The translations under genes and the position numbers were made by a program. DNA of 64,000 nucleotides from Ahaetulla prasina (taxonomy: Eukaryota > Chordata > Lepidosauria > Squamata > Colubridae), in contig NC_080542.1 in assembly GCF_028640845.1 (NCBI RefSeq), positions 63,563,064 through 63,627,063 of the forward strand. Direction: 5' to 3'. Positions 23,048 through 34,162 of this stretch are shown piece after piece. The notes under the pieces were generated by a model that was not told the DNA's origin, did no database searches, and saw only the letters and a list, made by a program, of their open reading frames with translations. Position 1 is the stretch's first letter; each line of letters opens with the position of its first letter.

Positions 23048-25586
23048 CTAGAGAAACATGAAAACAAAGATGTCAAACTTTGAAGATTGCAGGCTAATAA
23101 AGCTACTGAGGTAGATCTTCCTTGATGATATGCACTGCTATGCTTTCAGATGTTCTTGTTTTATCCGTGATAAACAGTTTACCACAGTTGACATATTTAG
23201 GGAATCAAGATCAGGTCATCTTTCCTTTGAAAAGGTACTTCCTAAATATGGTATCCATTCAATTCCACTCCCCCTCAAATTCATTTGGTCATATAAAATC
23301 ACAAAAATCAGGAGGCTAGTGGCACCTTTTCTGACTAATACATTTTATTAAACGGCATATGCTTTCATATGCTCTCCCCACAGACTAACACAGCTGTCGT
23401 GCTATAAAATGCACAATAATTTCTATTATCCATTAAGTGAGAAACTGAAGTGAGAGGCATTTATTTAATCTTTCATTCATGGTAGATTGCAAAAGAAATT
23501 TATTTAGATCTGACACAGATCCAAAGGGCAAATTTGATATCAAATTTTGATAAGACTGAAATGAGAATAAGAGAAAAAGAGAGAGCAGTCTAGGTTTAAA
23601 ATTCAGCTTCAGTTTTTTGTTTTTAACAAATTTGATTTGTTGAATTTGGATTTCTTTATTACAAAATAAAAAATACCCCATATTTATTTGAGGATAATTT
23701 GACATTTTTATTATTTGAGAAATAGAATCACAAAAAAAATCATTGAATTCAGATTTAAAAGTTGTTTAAATATTTTTGCTTTAATATAACTTGAAATTAG
23801 GGAGTAAGAGGAGCTAAAAAGAGGGATGTAGAGAAAAGAATATAAATTTCAGAGCCCGATAAATTTTGGTATACTGTTATAAATGCAATCTTCCGATTTT
23901 TAAACTGCCATTTTAGTTTGCTTATATGTTCTATATAAAAGTATTCAGATATTCCTGGCCAAGTGGTGAAATTGGCTAACAGCCCAAACAAAGAAGAAAA
24001 TTGGATGCAAATTATTACCTTGGCTAGAAAATTTTAAAACACAATGTTAAAAATTCAGTGCATTTGGGAGCTGTGTTATCCTTTGACGGAGATAATAGTA
24101 TTAACACTTTAGTAACGCAAGCTGTTTTTTAAAGAAATGGTCAAGAACATAAAATAATATTTTTATACAGGCTATCAGAGTTGGTTTATTATAGTGTACT
24201 GGAGTGATACTGCAAGCAAATTTGTCCATTGGGTTTACAGGAATATCACTGTGAATTTTATTATTTGCCACTATTACAGGAATGTAGGTGTCTTTTTGCC
24301 AAGTAAATAGTAATTTCCCTGAAACACAGCCAGTACTAATGTGTATACAGACAATTAATATGCATATCATAGATCTCACAAGCTCAATAATTAAAAAAAC
24401 AACAACACCTGTCTCCATATGAAATGGCTGCCAGACTCAGCATTTCTGGGAAAATGCACTCAGGAGGTGATTGATTGGCCTGAAAATATAGAAGTTACTG
24501 TTTTGCTGGCAGGAATCTTTCTAGAAGCTATGATATGGTGCCATCTTGTGGCTCTCAAGGAGTAAATCAATAGAAGGGAAAGATTTGCACAGCTCCAATT
24601 CTTGGTATAGTTTTTCTAAAAACCTTAAGAGCAGAACTAACAATTACAAAATACTATATGGATGTGTTACTTGCAGAGACATGTAATTGAAAAGTCATTA
24701 TTAATAATTTTATTGTACACCATTCAGAATCTTCTGAGTGATATAAAATGATTAATAAACAAATAAATTTAATTATCGTTTGAGATTTTAAAAGGTGTTG
24801 CATTTAATATCAACAAAGAAAAATATTTATGGACATAATGAATATATATTTAGAAATTCCTTTGGCAAAAATGTCTAAATATATGCTATTATTATAAAAA
24901 GTAATAAATTTCGTACCACTTGAAATTCAATACTATGGTAGTGCCATGCACATTATGATTCTGTATCATGGTTATATGCTTGTAGGAAGGGTAAGATTTA
25001 AATCTATTGAATAATTGATAGTAAATATAATATTTCTTTTAAATAAAATCTGACAAGGGGCAAAATTAGAATAATCACATTTAGCTTTTAGAAAACATGA
25101 AACAGGCTAGGAAGGAAAGGGGCTAGTCACATAAAATAAAGCAAAATGAAAATTGCTCTGAAGTTCTATATAAATTTCATTGTCACATATTAAGGCTTTT
25201 AAAAAAAATAATGGTACACAATGATAAAGATCAAAATTTTAATCAGACTTCTCCAAGGCCTGTAGAATAAATAAACCACATCTTTCATTACTTCTTTGAT
25301 ATTCAATTGTACTATGATGCAATTATAAACATAAGCCAAACTCTTTCTTGCACACACAAAAAAAGATAGGAAATAAGTAATAACAATCCATTATCAATGT
25401 TCTTTATTCTCTATTTCAAAGATGGAATAAATGTTTATATATAATTTATTCATCGATTGCTTGAGGTTTATCCACAGTTTGTCTCCATTTAGCTTGTAAA
25501 TTTGCAAGTTAAATTTTCCTATTTAAAATTTAGCAGTGATATTATTATTCAGATTAACCCCTTTAAAGTCATTGCTATGCAGTTAC
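23048..25586. other. CNTNAP2 intron, nothing recognised
   Basis: AT-rich 2.5-kb intron between two laminin G4 exons. A GTGCCATCTTGTGGC word at 24539-24553 recalls retroposon ends, but no element could be bounded. Confidence 0.4.
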
Positions 25587-25720
25587 CTGGAGAACTATGT
25601 CTTTTCCTACCCGCGTGATATTCACACTGTGTGGCTGTCCATTTGACACATTCCTGTGATCTACATTGATGTTGTATGGTTCTTTAGCACCTCCAAGTTT
25701 GTATCGAACCTGTAAATTTC
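25587..25720 (-). CDS. CNTNAP2: CNTNAP2 internal exon, middle of laminin G domain 4
   Basis: This 134-base exon has no methionine, so start-to-stop ORF searches miss it. The minus strand reads CTGTAG, exon, then GTAACT. After completing the split glycine codon from the exon at 26669 it translates as [17 protein letters not shown], then [19 protein letters not shown] and VGKDIVLQ, ending on a codon boundary. These are the middle strands of laminin G4; [15 protein letters not shown] and EPYNI are diagnostic for CNTNAP2 as I know the family. NIT is a possible N-glycosylation site. The intron to the previous exon is only 948 bases, the shortest in the window. Confidence 0.94.
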
Positions 25721-25949
25721 CTACAGAACGAAGTAATAAATAATTGAGTAATTTTTATTTCATTCTTAGATTATTCCATTAAAAATTCTACTTTAAAATT
25801 TTTATACTCTTTGTCATTATAGTATATTATGTAAAGTTAACCTAAAGCATGCCAAACTATTGGTGATTTCATCCATGCAGTTTTTTTGACTGCCTTATAG
25901 AAGTGGTAATCCCACATGCCACTTGTATGGTCTAAAATTTCTAGAAGGT

Positions 25950-26030
25950 TGTCTTGCCTCTGATTAGCAGGCCCAATCCTATTTAACTTCTGAAATCAAG
26001 CAAGATTGGCATTGTACTGTCACATGCTGA
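25950..26030 (-). ncRNA. Possible 5S rRNA-derived remnant
   Basis: Plus-strand words AGGCCCAATCCTATTTAACT and TCTGAAATCAAGCAAGATTG line up with the 5S rRNA internal control region (GCCCGATCT.., AAGCTAAGCAGGGTCGGG) with many changes. It could be a 5S pseudogene or a 5S-headed SINE. Orientation if real is plus relative to the aligned words; strand is uncertain. Confidence 0.25.
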
Positions 26031-26115
26031 TTATTATTATGAGTTGAAATCCAAGAGATATTTTACATTACACAAAGACAACTATGTGTGAATGCAGTAA
26101 ACAAAGGGTAACTAT

Positions 26116-26533
26116 CAAGGGTGGGCTGCTAGGGGTTCGCAACAGTTCGGGCAATCCTCTAGCTAGGATTCTGCGCAGTTTGGCAAACCTCCAAATCCCA
26201 TGCCTGGCTGGCCCCTCCCACCCCTCCCCGCCCTTCCCAGGAATCTCCATGAGGCCTGTTTTGGATGCCAGGTAAGTACAGGGCTCACGTGGAGGCTCTG
26301 GAAGGGCAAAAAACAGGCCTCCTGGAAATTCTGGAAGGCTGGAAGCAGCCTTTTACCCTTCCAGAGCCTTTTTTCCCTTCCGGAGGGCCAGGGGCAGCCA
26401 TTTTGGCCCTTCCAGAGGCTCCAGGAAAGCCTCCAAGCCTGGGGAGAGCGAAAAACTCCTCCCCGCCGTGGTGCATGCTCACCCAGCAATGGGGCAGTGA
26501 ACCCACTGCTGAGATTTTTGAAGCTCATCCCTG
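26116..26533. mobile_element. 418-bp hAT-type MITE in the 948-bp CNTNAP2 intron region
   Basis: Ends CAAGGGTGGGCTGC and GAAGCTCATCCCTG are imperfect inverse repeats; flanks GTAACTAT (26108-26115) and ATAACTAT (26534-26541) match at seven of eight bases. The interior is GC-rich (GGCCCTTCCAGAGGCTCC) and gives long spurious frames on both strands. It ends only about 135 bases from the splice donor of the exon at 26669. Confidence 0.8.
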
Positions 26534-26668
26534 ATAACTATGGGTCTCTCCTGGGCGCTTCTGTCGTATATACAAAACATGTTCTGAAATATCAGTTTTA
26601 AGTACTATCAAATTTTTGTAGTATGCTGGAGAGGTAAAATATGCAGAAAAAAAGGACAAATTACTTAC

Positions 26669-26914
26669 CAGCTAGATTCACTAACACTGCCATGTAGTCT
26701 TGAGAATAAGAATTGATGTACAGCAGGATAGAAGGAGCTTTGCTAGTGCTGAAGCTAAAGCTGATTTCTTCTTTATTGAGATTGAGGTCTGATACAAAGT
26801 TCTCTGATTCTTTGGAGCTCAAGAGAGTTCTGCTCCCTGAATCCTTCACATTATTTCCTACAGATGAAAAATTATACCGGAGCCACATTCCTTCTTCAAA
26901 AAAGGCTCCAACAT
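26669..26914 (-). CDS. CNTNAP2: CNTNAP2 internal exon, start of laminin G domain 4
   Basis: The exon is 246 bases, preceded by TGCCAG and followed by GTAAGT, and joins its neighbours in phase. It begins DVGAFFEEGMWLRYNF, a stretch I recognise as CNTNAP2, and ends with EEISFSFSTSKAP, ILLYINS and DYMAVLVNLA, which are the opening strands of laminin G domain 4. Between them lies a serine/asparagine-rich run (about residues 17-45 of the exon) that looks much less conserved than the rest and probably forms a surface loop. The preceding intron is about 32.5 kb and holds most of the mobile elements of the window, including the intact-length Gypsy element. Confidence 0.95.
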
Positions 26915-27600
26915 CTGGCAGAAGAAGAAACACACAATATTAAGTAAAATGACATATTCTGATAAGCATATGACAGGTGCTGCTTTTAAAAACATGGGCA
27001 AATGTGATTCACTGCTTCATACATTATATTGCAATGGTTTGGTATATTTCTCTTTTCTTTCTTCTCATCATAAACCATTTTACCTGCAGATTACATCCTG
27101 GCTTAATATCTTGGTGTGTACACAGACATATTAAAAAGTCCTCATTTCGTTAAAATAAATTAGCATCTCCACGTTTTATGAAGCTGGGGTTATAATGTTT
27201 ACACTTCCTGAATGGCTTTCAATTTGTATGTTTTTAAATTTATCTATAATAATGCAATATAATAATGCATAATGCAAATATATAAAGTTAGCTGTGGCCT
27301 CTAGTCTTCATTTGCTATGTTTTAGAAAAGTTGAAAAAAGTAATGTTAAAAATGTGAAGATAAATGCTAAGTAAAGATAATGTAAAAGGAGCACTATACA
27401 CATTTTAAGGACACTTCTTCAGAATTCTAGCATGTTTTATGCTTTGCCATTATCTTATTTCAGGGAAAAAATGTGTTAGAGTAACTCTGATGAGGTCTGG
27501 TAAAACAACCAGAACAAACAACTGTAATTTTCAAAGCTCTCTATGATGAATTTATAGCTATCTTCAGCAGAAACAATAAAATTTATTCAAACTATTCAAG
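26915..27600. other. Intronic sequence, nothing recognised
   Basis: Start of the 32.5-kb intron; no repeat or RNA gene supported. Confidence 0.4.
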
Positions 27601-27606
27601 AAATTA

Positions 27607-27753
<147 letters not shown>

Positions 27754-28220
27754 AGTTTGGCTACTTTATTAAAAATTAAAATCTAAGAAACACGAGAGTA
27801 CTATCAAACAGGAGCCAAACCTGATCCCACTTTATGTTTCAATGAAATTTTGAGGGGGAGAGGGAGGGAGACAGAGAGGGAGGGAGGGAGGGATAGGAAG
27901 AGAGATTGAGATGGAAGGAGGGAGGGAAGGAGGGAGAGAGATGTATAGGTGGTGAAAAAGAGATTTGGGTGGTCAGCCTGGCACCTGATCTCACTGGAAA
28001 AATCTTGATCATTTATTCTAGACCTTTGGAGAGTATAAGAATATGAAAAAAGTAATTTTGTATAGATGGAGAATATAACTCTGACAAAGATTCAGTGAAC
28101 GCTCCTATGGTTTGCAGGCCTGAGTTGCAGAATTGTGGTCTAGATTTCTGGATTCAAGACTCAAAAAACAACAAAATGGCAGAAAAAACAAACAAAAATA
28201 TGATAGAAGAAATACTATGT

Positions 28221-29026
28221 TTTTTTGGAGTATAAGACGCTCCGGAGTATAAGATACACATTAGTTTTTGGAGAGGAAAACAAGAAAAAAAATTCTGCCT
28301 CTACCTACCAGCATCCATCAGTATTCATCCGGCTAGCATCCTTGCAGCAAACAGCAAACAGCCTGGTCAGCTTCAGCATGTTATCGCAGCCTCATTCAGC
28401 ATGAGCAGCTGATTGGTGGTTGGATCGGCCTCCCAGAATACCACCAATAAGCTGTTCCAGGCTGCAGAGATTGCCACAGCCCATCACCACCTCCATGCGA
28501 CATGGTTTTGGCCTCTGTGCGCAACATTTTTGGCCTCTGTGTGTCGCGTTTTTGGCCTCCACATGCTCCATTTTAGACCTGTTCCAGGATGCAGGGATCT
28601 CTACAGCACATTGCCACTGATTGCCACCCCTGCATATCACATTTTTGGCTTCTGCGCATCATGTTTTTGGCCTCCACGAACCCCATTTTTGGTCAGTTCC
28701 AGGCGGAGGGGATTGGTGGCAGCGATGACAGCTCCTGCCGATCCCTGCTGCTTGTAACTCGCTGAAAACGGTGGGCAGAGCCCAAAAAGTGATGTGCAGA
28801 GGCTGAAAATGGACACATGGAAGTTGCGATCAGTGGCAATGTGCTGTGGCGATCCCTACAGCCTGAAATGGGTCTAAAATGGAGTGTGCGGAGGCCAAAA
28901 ATGTGATGCGTGAAAGCTGAAAAGGGGTGAAGAGTGGGGGCCAGAGGGTGGGCAGAGCTTTGGCAACATTTGATGTATAAGACACACTTTGAGGGCGGGG
29001 GAAGGGCATCTTATACTTCAAAAATT
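28221..29026. mobile_element. DNA transposon-derived repeat with TATAAGAC-type ends
   Basis: Starts TTTTTTGGAGTATAAGAC and ends with GGCATCTTATACTTCAAAAA, an imperfect inverted repeat. The interior is GC-rich with several near-inverse words (GGCCTCTGCG-like, TGCCACTGATTGCCA), so it is partly palindromic. No transposase. Target duplication not resolved. Confidence 0.65.
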
Positions 29027-29187
29027 TGCAAACAGATCTTGTAATTCTACAAGTTCAACCAGTGCTGAATTCAAGAGCACCACTCTAATACACAAAAGAT
29101 GCAGAATAAATAATTGAAATAATCCTGGACATCCTTCTCTCCTATATGGAATTTATTGCTTAAAGATGGTAGTCTTTATAGTTATTG

Positions 29188-29549
29188 AGGTAGTCCTCAA
29201 CTTATAACCACAACAGAGCCCAAAAGTTCTGTAGCTAAGTGAAACAGTTGTTAAGTGAGTTTTGCCCCAATGTAGGATCTTTCATGCCACAGTTGTTAAG
29301 TGAATTACTGCAGTTGTTAAGTTTGTAACATGGTTGCTAAATGAATTTGGCTTTGCTTGTCAGAAGGTCACAAAAGGTGATCACATGATCCCAAGACATT
29401 GGAACTGTCATAAATATGAGTCAGTTGCCAAGCTTCTGAATTTTGATGATGTGACCTTGAAGATATTATAACAGTGAGAAGTGTGAAAAATGGTCATTTT
29501 TTTCAGTAACTTTGTCACTGAGCAAACTGTTGTACATTGAGAATTACCT
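29188..29549. mobile_element. MITE of the AGGTAGTCCTC family, full length
   Basis: Imperfect terminal inverted repeats AGGTAGTCCTCAACTTATAA and the inverse of TTGTACATTGAGAATTACCT bound about 362 bases. Interior words TTGTTAAGTGA and TTGCTTGTCAGAAGGTCACA are shared with the copy at 21811. Confidence 0.8.
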
Positions 29550-29580
29550 GCAGTTAAGCTACTACTCTCCTGAATTTTGC

Positions 29581-29665
29581 TGCGTGTGTGTTTGTGAGAG
29601 TGAGTGAGTGTGTGTGTGTGTGTGAGAGAGAGAGACAGACAGACAGATAGACAAAGAGAAAGCAT
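29581..29665. repeat. (GT)n / (GA)n / (CAGA)n compound repeat
   Basis: GTGTGT, GAGTGA, GAGAGA and GACAGACA units follow each other. Confidence 0.9.
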
Positions 29666-29983
29666 AAGAGCAGGGGTGGGGAGACAGAAAAAACCCCTTG
29701 ATTTGTGAAGTTTTTGATGAATTTGATTTGCTGCTGAGATATCTTTGTTTCCTTTTGGTTACACTGTTTAGCTGCATTCTTATCTAAATACATTGAATGT
29801 TCCATTTTCAACAAATTCAGTAAGGCTTAATTGTTCTAATTATATTCATATTCATCAATTAAAGAATTCTTCTGGATCAAATTATATGGAAGGGTTAAGG
29901 AAATTATCCAGGTGAAATAAAATGTTATTTCAATTGGAATTAAACATTTATTTTTATGTTTGGGGGTCCAAAAACTGCAAAAA

Positions 29984-30068
29984 CATCCATCCATCCATCC
30001 ATCCATCCATCCATCCATCCATCCATCCATCCATCCATCCATCCATCCATCCATCCATCCATCCATCC

Positions 30069-30128
<60 letters not shown>
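29984..30128. repeat. Compound tetranucleotide array (CATC)n then (CTAT)n
   Basis: About 21 CATC units to 30068, then about 14 CTAT units to 30127, with a single C-to-T step between the unit types. Confidence 0.96.
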
Positions 30129-30129
<1 letters not shown>

Positions 30130-30300
30130 CTATCTTGTTTCCCTGAAAATATGACTCAGCTGGAAAATAAGCTCTAGCATGATTTTTCAGAATGCTCGTA
30201 ATATAAGCCCTACCCCCAAAATAAGTTAAGACAGAGGGATTTAGTACTGTATTTCCCCCAAAATAAGATCTAACCGGAAAATAATCCTGTATGGGCCAGA
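30130..30300. mobile_element. Repeat with TTTCCCTGAAAATA and AAAATAAG motifs
   Basis: TTTCCCTGAAAATATGACTC at 30138 and TATTTCCCCCAAAATAAGAT at 30250 are successive forms of a word also present at 58836 and, inverted, at 58945. It is part of a DNA-transposon-like family of squamates; the ends could not be fixed here. Confidence 0.5.
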
Positions 30301-30396
30301 CAGGGTTGGGAAGGGAATTCAGGAGTCTCCAGTAAGTGGGGCGGGAGGGGGGTGGGAGGGAAGAAAGAAAGTTCCAACCTCTGTGGTGCGTGTGTA

Positions 30397-30422
30397 CGTG
30401 TGTGTGTGTGTGTGTGTGTGTG
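30397..30422. repeat. (GT)n microsatellite
   Basis: About eleven GT units. Confidence 0.9.
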
Positions 30423-30626
30423 AAAGTGAGTAAGGGAGCGAGAGAGCGAGAGAGTGAGAGAGAGATCCAATCCAACCTTGGAAAGCTATCCAGGGCTGGC
30501 AGCGATGTTCTCTCTCTTTTTCTCTCCCTCTCCCCCTCCCTCTCTCTCTCACACACAGACACACACACATACAAACAGAGATCCTTACCCCCACACCCCT
30601 CCAAGACAGCCACATCCCTTCACTAA

Positions 30627-30841
30627 CCTGCTTTCCAGCTCCGTTCTCCACCTCTCCACTGTGTGTGCAGGGCAAGAAAAGTAGTCTCTGGGACTATGGT
30701 AAAAAAAATCATTCAGACCTTCCAACTTCGTGAGATTTTTTTTTTCATGAGAAGTTGGAAGATTTGAATGTTTTTTTTACCATAGTCCCACGGACTACTT
30801 TTCTTGCACTGCATACACAGCGGAGAATGGAGCCAGAAAGC

Positions 30842-30844
<3 letters not shown>
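30627..30844. repeat. Long inverted repeat (hairpin), arms about 100 bases
   Basis: Left arm 30627-30733 (CCTGCTTTCCAGCTCC, GCAAGAAAAGTAGTC, GGGACTATGGTAAAAAAAA, CTTCCAACTTC) is the inverse of right arm 30745-30844 with few mismatches and one 7-8 base gap; the loop is a T run. The right arm ends directly in a (GT)n tract and an AC-rich tract precedes the left arm, so the symmetry extends into the microsatellites. Confidence 0.88.

Positions 30845-30874
<30 letters not shown>
30844..30874. repeat. (GT)n microsatellite
   Basis: About fourteen GT units. Confidence 0.9.
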
Positions 30875-30878
<4 letters not shown>

Positions 30879-30929
30879 TAAAAACAAAGGAATGGTTAAT
30901 TGGTATGGTAGTCAGATTTCAGATTTCAA

Positions 30930-32490
30930 CCATGCCAGGTGAGCAGACCCTGAGGCCTTCGCCTGCGGACAGCTGCTGTATGACCCCTGTGAAGCCACCC
31001 CTGAGCAGCACCAGGGCTGTGGAGGCCATTGGAGGAGCCCCGCGTGGCCCCCACCTGCTTCTGCTTTGCTTTTGCCATGGCGGGGTGTGTGTGCTAGAAG
31101 GGTGGTGTCCTCAGCTGACCAGTCCCGAGCACCATCCCAAAGCCAACAAACAGAAGCTCCATGCCCTGTGCCACTGCCGACTGAGATCAGCAGGCAGGCA
31201 ATCCAGGTGCTCTGGGCTGGTGCTTGTTCAGTCTCTGCTTTAGCACAGGATAACTTTTGTCCTTCTCTTTCTGGGTACATGGCTTCTGTTTGTTGGGCCA
31301 CTACCCGAAGCAGGCAGCTCTACGGCCAACTGCTTTGCTTTTTCCCTTTTTTTCCTCATGGGAGGCTTGTGGGAGGCTTGCATGGTGGCAACAGAAGCAG
31401 GTGGAGACAGAGGCATGGGGAGATAGGCGGTTCAAGCACCAGCACCAATGGATGCTTTCTGGATGCTTGCTTAAATGGACACTTGTTCTGATGATCCAGG
31501 CAGCTGGGATTGCCTCTCTCCCTCCCCTCAGTATCTCTGCCTTCTATTGCTGCCAGAGGTACTGCTCAAGCATCCAGCAAGCTTCCCATGAGCCAGGCAG
31601 ATGGGATTGCCAAATCGTTTCCCTGGCCTGTGCATTTTTGCACAAGTCTTCCCCACCATGCCCTGCTCCAGCTGCTTCCCCTTGGCTAATGCCTAACAGC
31701 AGAGAAGTTGGTCTGCCATGAATGGGCGGAGATGGGTGGTGAGGGGCATGCCCAAGTGATGCTCCTGCACTCAAAAACTTCCCCTTCCCCTTCCCCTGTG
31801 TAAAGATTGAGGCCTTTTCACTTTGTCCTATGCCGAGGGGCATTACCTTCATGGGCAGTCATGGTATGAGCCCCGCAGGCTGGAAAGTAAGTTGGGCTGT
31901 CTCGGGGGTGGGGGGGATGGGGTTCAAGTGTCTTTTGGTTCTCAGATAGCCATCCCTGGGGATTGGTCCTGAAGACCTTGAGGGGCTCCAGAATTTTCAT
32001 GCACCTCTGCTGACCTGAGCGGCCTGCCCCAGTGGAGCCAGAGCCTGGGGGCGATGCTCCTAACTTGCAGGCAGGCAGATGTCCTGGGGCTGTATGCTGA
32101 TACCTCGCTGTACCGCAGAGGACTCGGCCCCAGCATGGTGCTCTCACTCTGGGAGCAGCTGAGCCTGGGCCACCACATGGGCTGCCGCATGGTCCAGGTG
32201 AAAGGTGATGGCAGGCAAGTGAGGAGCAGGATCTCACAACTCCTGTAGTCAGCAATTTAGCAAAAATGAGGTGGGTGACGGAAGGTAAGCTGGTGAGGAG
32301 TGGGAACAGCTGGGTCTGGGCAAGTGGTGATGGCAGGCAAGAACCAGGAGCACCTGGGTCCGGACTGTGTGGTGATAGCAGGCAAGTGGGCAAGGAACCA
32401 GAGAGGAGCCAGAGAGCAGGTGGGCCATGAGTGTGACTCGAGGTGAGAGAGGCAAGTTAAGGAGTGGCTGGGAGTGGCAGATTGGGTGGG
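30930..32490. other. GC-rich tract of unknown origin with minisatellite-like 3' part
   Basis: Base composition departs sharply from the AT-rich intron. From 32195 to 32480 the words GGCAGGCAAG, GTGATGGCAG and GAGGAGTGG recur irregularly. Open frames on both strands (for example 31818-32393 minus) are compositional and lack protein signatures. It may be an internal part of a large DNA transposon or an unidentified retroposon. Confidence 0.45.
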
Positions 32491-32557
32491 CAGCCAGTGG
32501 TGTGATCAGCCGGTTCTTTGAACTGCGCAAAACGTTAACAACTAGTTTACCCGAACC

Positions 32558-33083
32558 TGTCGTGTCCCACTCCTCCGCTGACAGCCGGGTCAGGGAAATC
32601 CGAATCAGGCGTGCCTCTGCAGCTCTGCCAAAGTCCTAGCAAAGTTCTCAAGGCAGGCAGGAGACCAGAAAGTGACTTCAGCAAGATATGTTCGACTTTG
32701 CCTGACTCAGAGAATGCCAGAAAGCAGATCATTTATATAGGCCATGGGGTGTGGCTCCATGACTCAGCACTTATCCAGGCCTGCCCCTCCCTTCCTTCTG
32801 TCACTTCCGCCTTTCAAGTCTTCTGAAGCGAGGGTCACTCCAGTCTGCAGCTGTTGGTAATTGACCTACCTCAGGCTCACATGCTGTGGGGGAGGGGGAG
32901 GGGTCTAGTTGCTCCGTTTGCCTGGGCATGGAGCCAGAGCTGGGGGCTGGAGGTAATTCTTCCTCCTCAGCCTGTCTGGGCATGGAGCCAGGGCTGGGGC
33001 CGGGAGGCATACTAGGACATTCCTCAGCGTTCGGAAGCAGATAAGAAGGCCCCGGCTGCGGTGAAAGCGGACGAGACACAACA
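32558..33083 (-). repeat. Gypsy 3' LTR
   Basis: Begins TGT and ends ACA on the plus strand; 526 bases, colinear with the LTR at 38882. The last open frame of the element runs through the boundary into this LTR up to 32801. A GGTGAGGGATAG purine tract abuts its inner edge on the minus strand and may be the polypurine tract. Confidence 0.95.
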
Positions 33084-34162
33084 CTATCCCTCACCATAGG
33101 GCCCTTCCCCTGGGGCTGACGATCGGGATGCGGTCGGGCCGGGTTCTGCTCGTGGAAGGCCCGCACCAGGTCCGGGGCGTGGACGTCGGAGGCGTCGACC
33201 CAGGTGAACTCGGTCCCGTACCCCTGCCACGCAACCAGGTATTGGAAGCGCCCCTTCAGCCAGCGGGAGTGGCGTATGCCGTGCACCTCATACTCCTCCG
33301 CCCCATCCTCGTCGACGGCAACGGGCGGCGCCGGGCGCCGGAGGGGACACGGCGGGGCCTCAGGGACCAGCAAGGACTGGTGGAAGACGGGATGGATCCG
33401 CATGGAATGCGGCAGGGTCAGCCGGTAGGCCACCGGATTGATGACTGCCTCGATGGGGAACGGACCGATGAACCAGTGGTCCAGTTTTCTCGCCGGCCGG
33501 TCAGATGGGAGATGCTTTGTGGAGAGCCACACGCGGTCTCTGACCGCCAGCTGGGGTGTTGCCCATCGGGAACGATCGGCGACCGCTTGTAGTCCTCCTT
33601 CTCCCGATTCAGCTGCCGACGCACCATCTGCTGGACCGTGTGAAACTCGGAGAGAAAGGACTGTGTCTCGGGAACCGGGGAGTCCGGGGGCGCCAGAGGG
33701 AAGAGCAAGTTGGCCAGGAATGGGGTGGTCTGGGTGGAGGTGTGTTGGGAGTTGTTGAAGGCGAACTCCACCAGGGACAGGTAATCGGCCCAGTTGTCCT
33801 GCTGCTGATTCACGAAGCACCGGAGGTACTGCTCTAGGACGCCGATGATCCTCTCTGTCCCGCTGTCGGTCTCTGGATGGTGCACCGACGACAGGCACAC
33901 CTGCACCTCCAATGCGGCCATCAGGCTCTTCCAAAAGCGAGCTGTGAACTGCACCCCACGGTCTGACACCACCCTGTCCGGCAGACCGTGGAGGCGGAAG
34001 ACGTGCTGCAAGAAGAGACGGGCTGCCTTGGTGGCGGTGGGCAGCCCGCGGCATGGGATGAAGTGTGCCATCTTGGTTAGCATGTCCACCAGCACCAGCA
34101 CCATGGTGAACCCCGAGGACGGCGGCAGGTCTGTCAGGAAGTCCATGGAAATCGCCCCCCAA
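32801..34162 (-). pseudogene. Gypsy integrase C-terminus and chromodomain, second copy
   Basis: The N-terminal 180 codons are out of frame with integrase; from about WATPQLAVRDRVWLSTKHL it is in frame and encodes the C-terminal domain and chromodomain (EEYEVHGIRHSRW, QYLVAWQGYG, WVDASDVHAPDL). The frame continues as a Pro/Ser-rich tail through the 3' LTR boundary and stops at 32801 within the LTR. Chromodomains of this class direct integration to modified chromatin. Confidence 0.85.

Noticed and set aside
26163..26601. Overlapping frames of 120-133 codons on both strands
   Set aside because: They lie inside a GC-rich hAT MITE with a defined target duplication.
29984..30128. Possible CRISPR-like or designed repeat array
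   Set aside because: Units are 4 bases with no spacers; an ordinary eukaryotic microsatellite.
29836..30177. Frames encoding His-Pro-Ser-Ile and Met-Asp-Gly-Trp repeats
   Set aside because: Translation of the CATC/CTAT tetranucleotide array on either strand.
31818..32393. 191-codon minus-strand frame in the GC-rich tract
   Set aside because: Frames are open on both strands from base composition alone; no recognisable protein or splice context.
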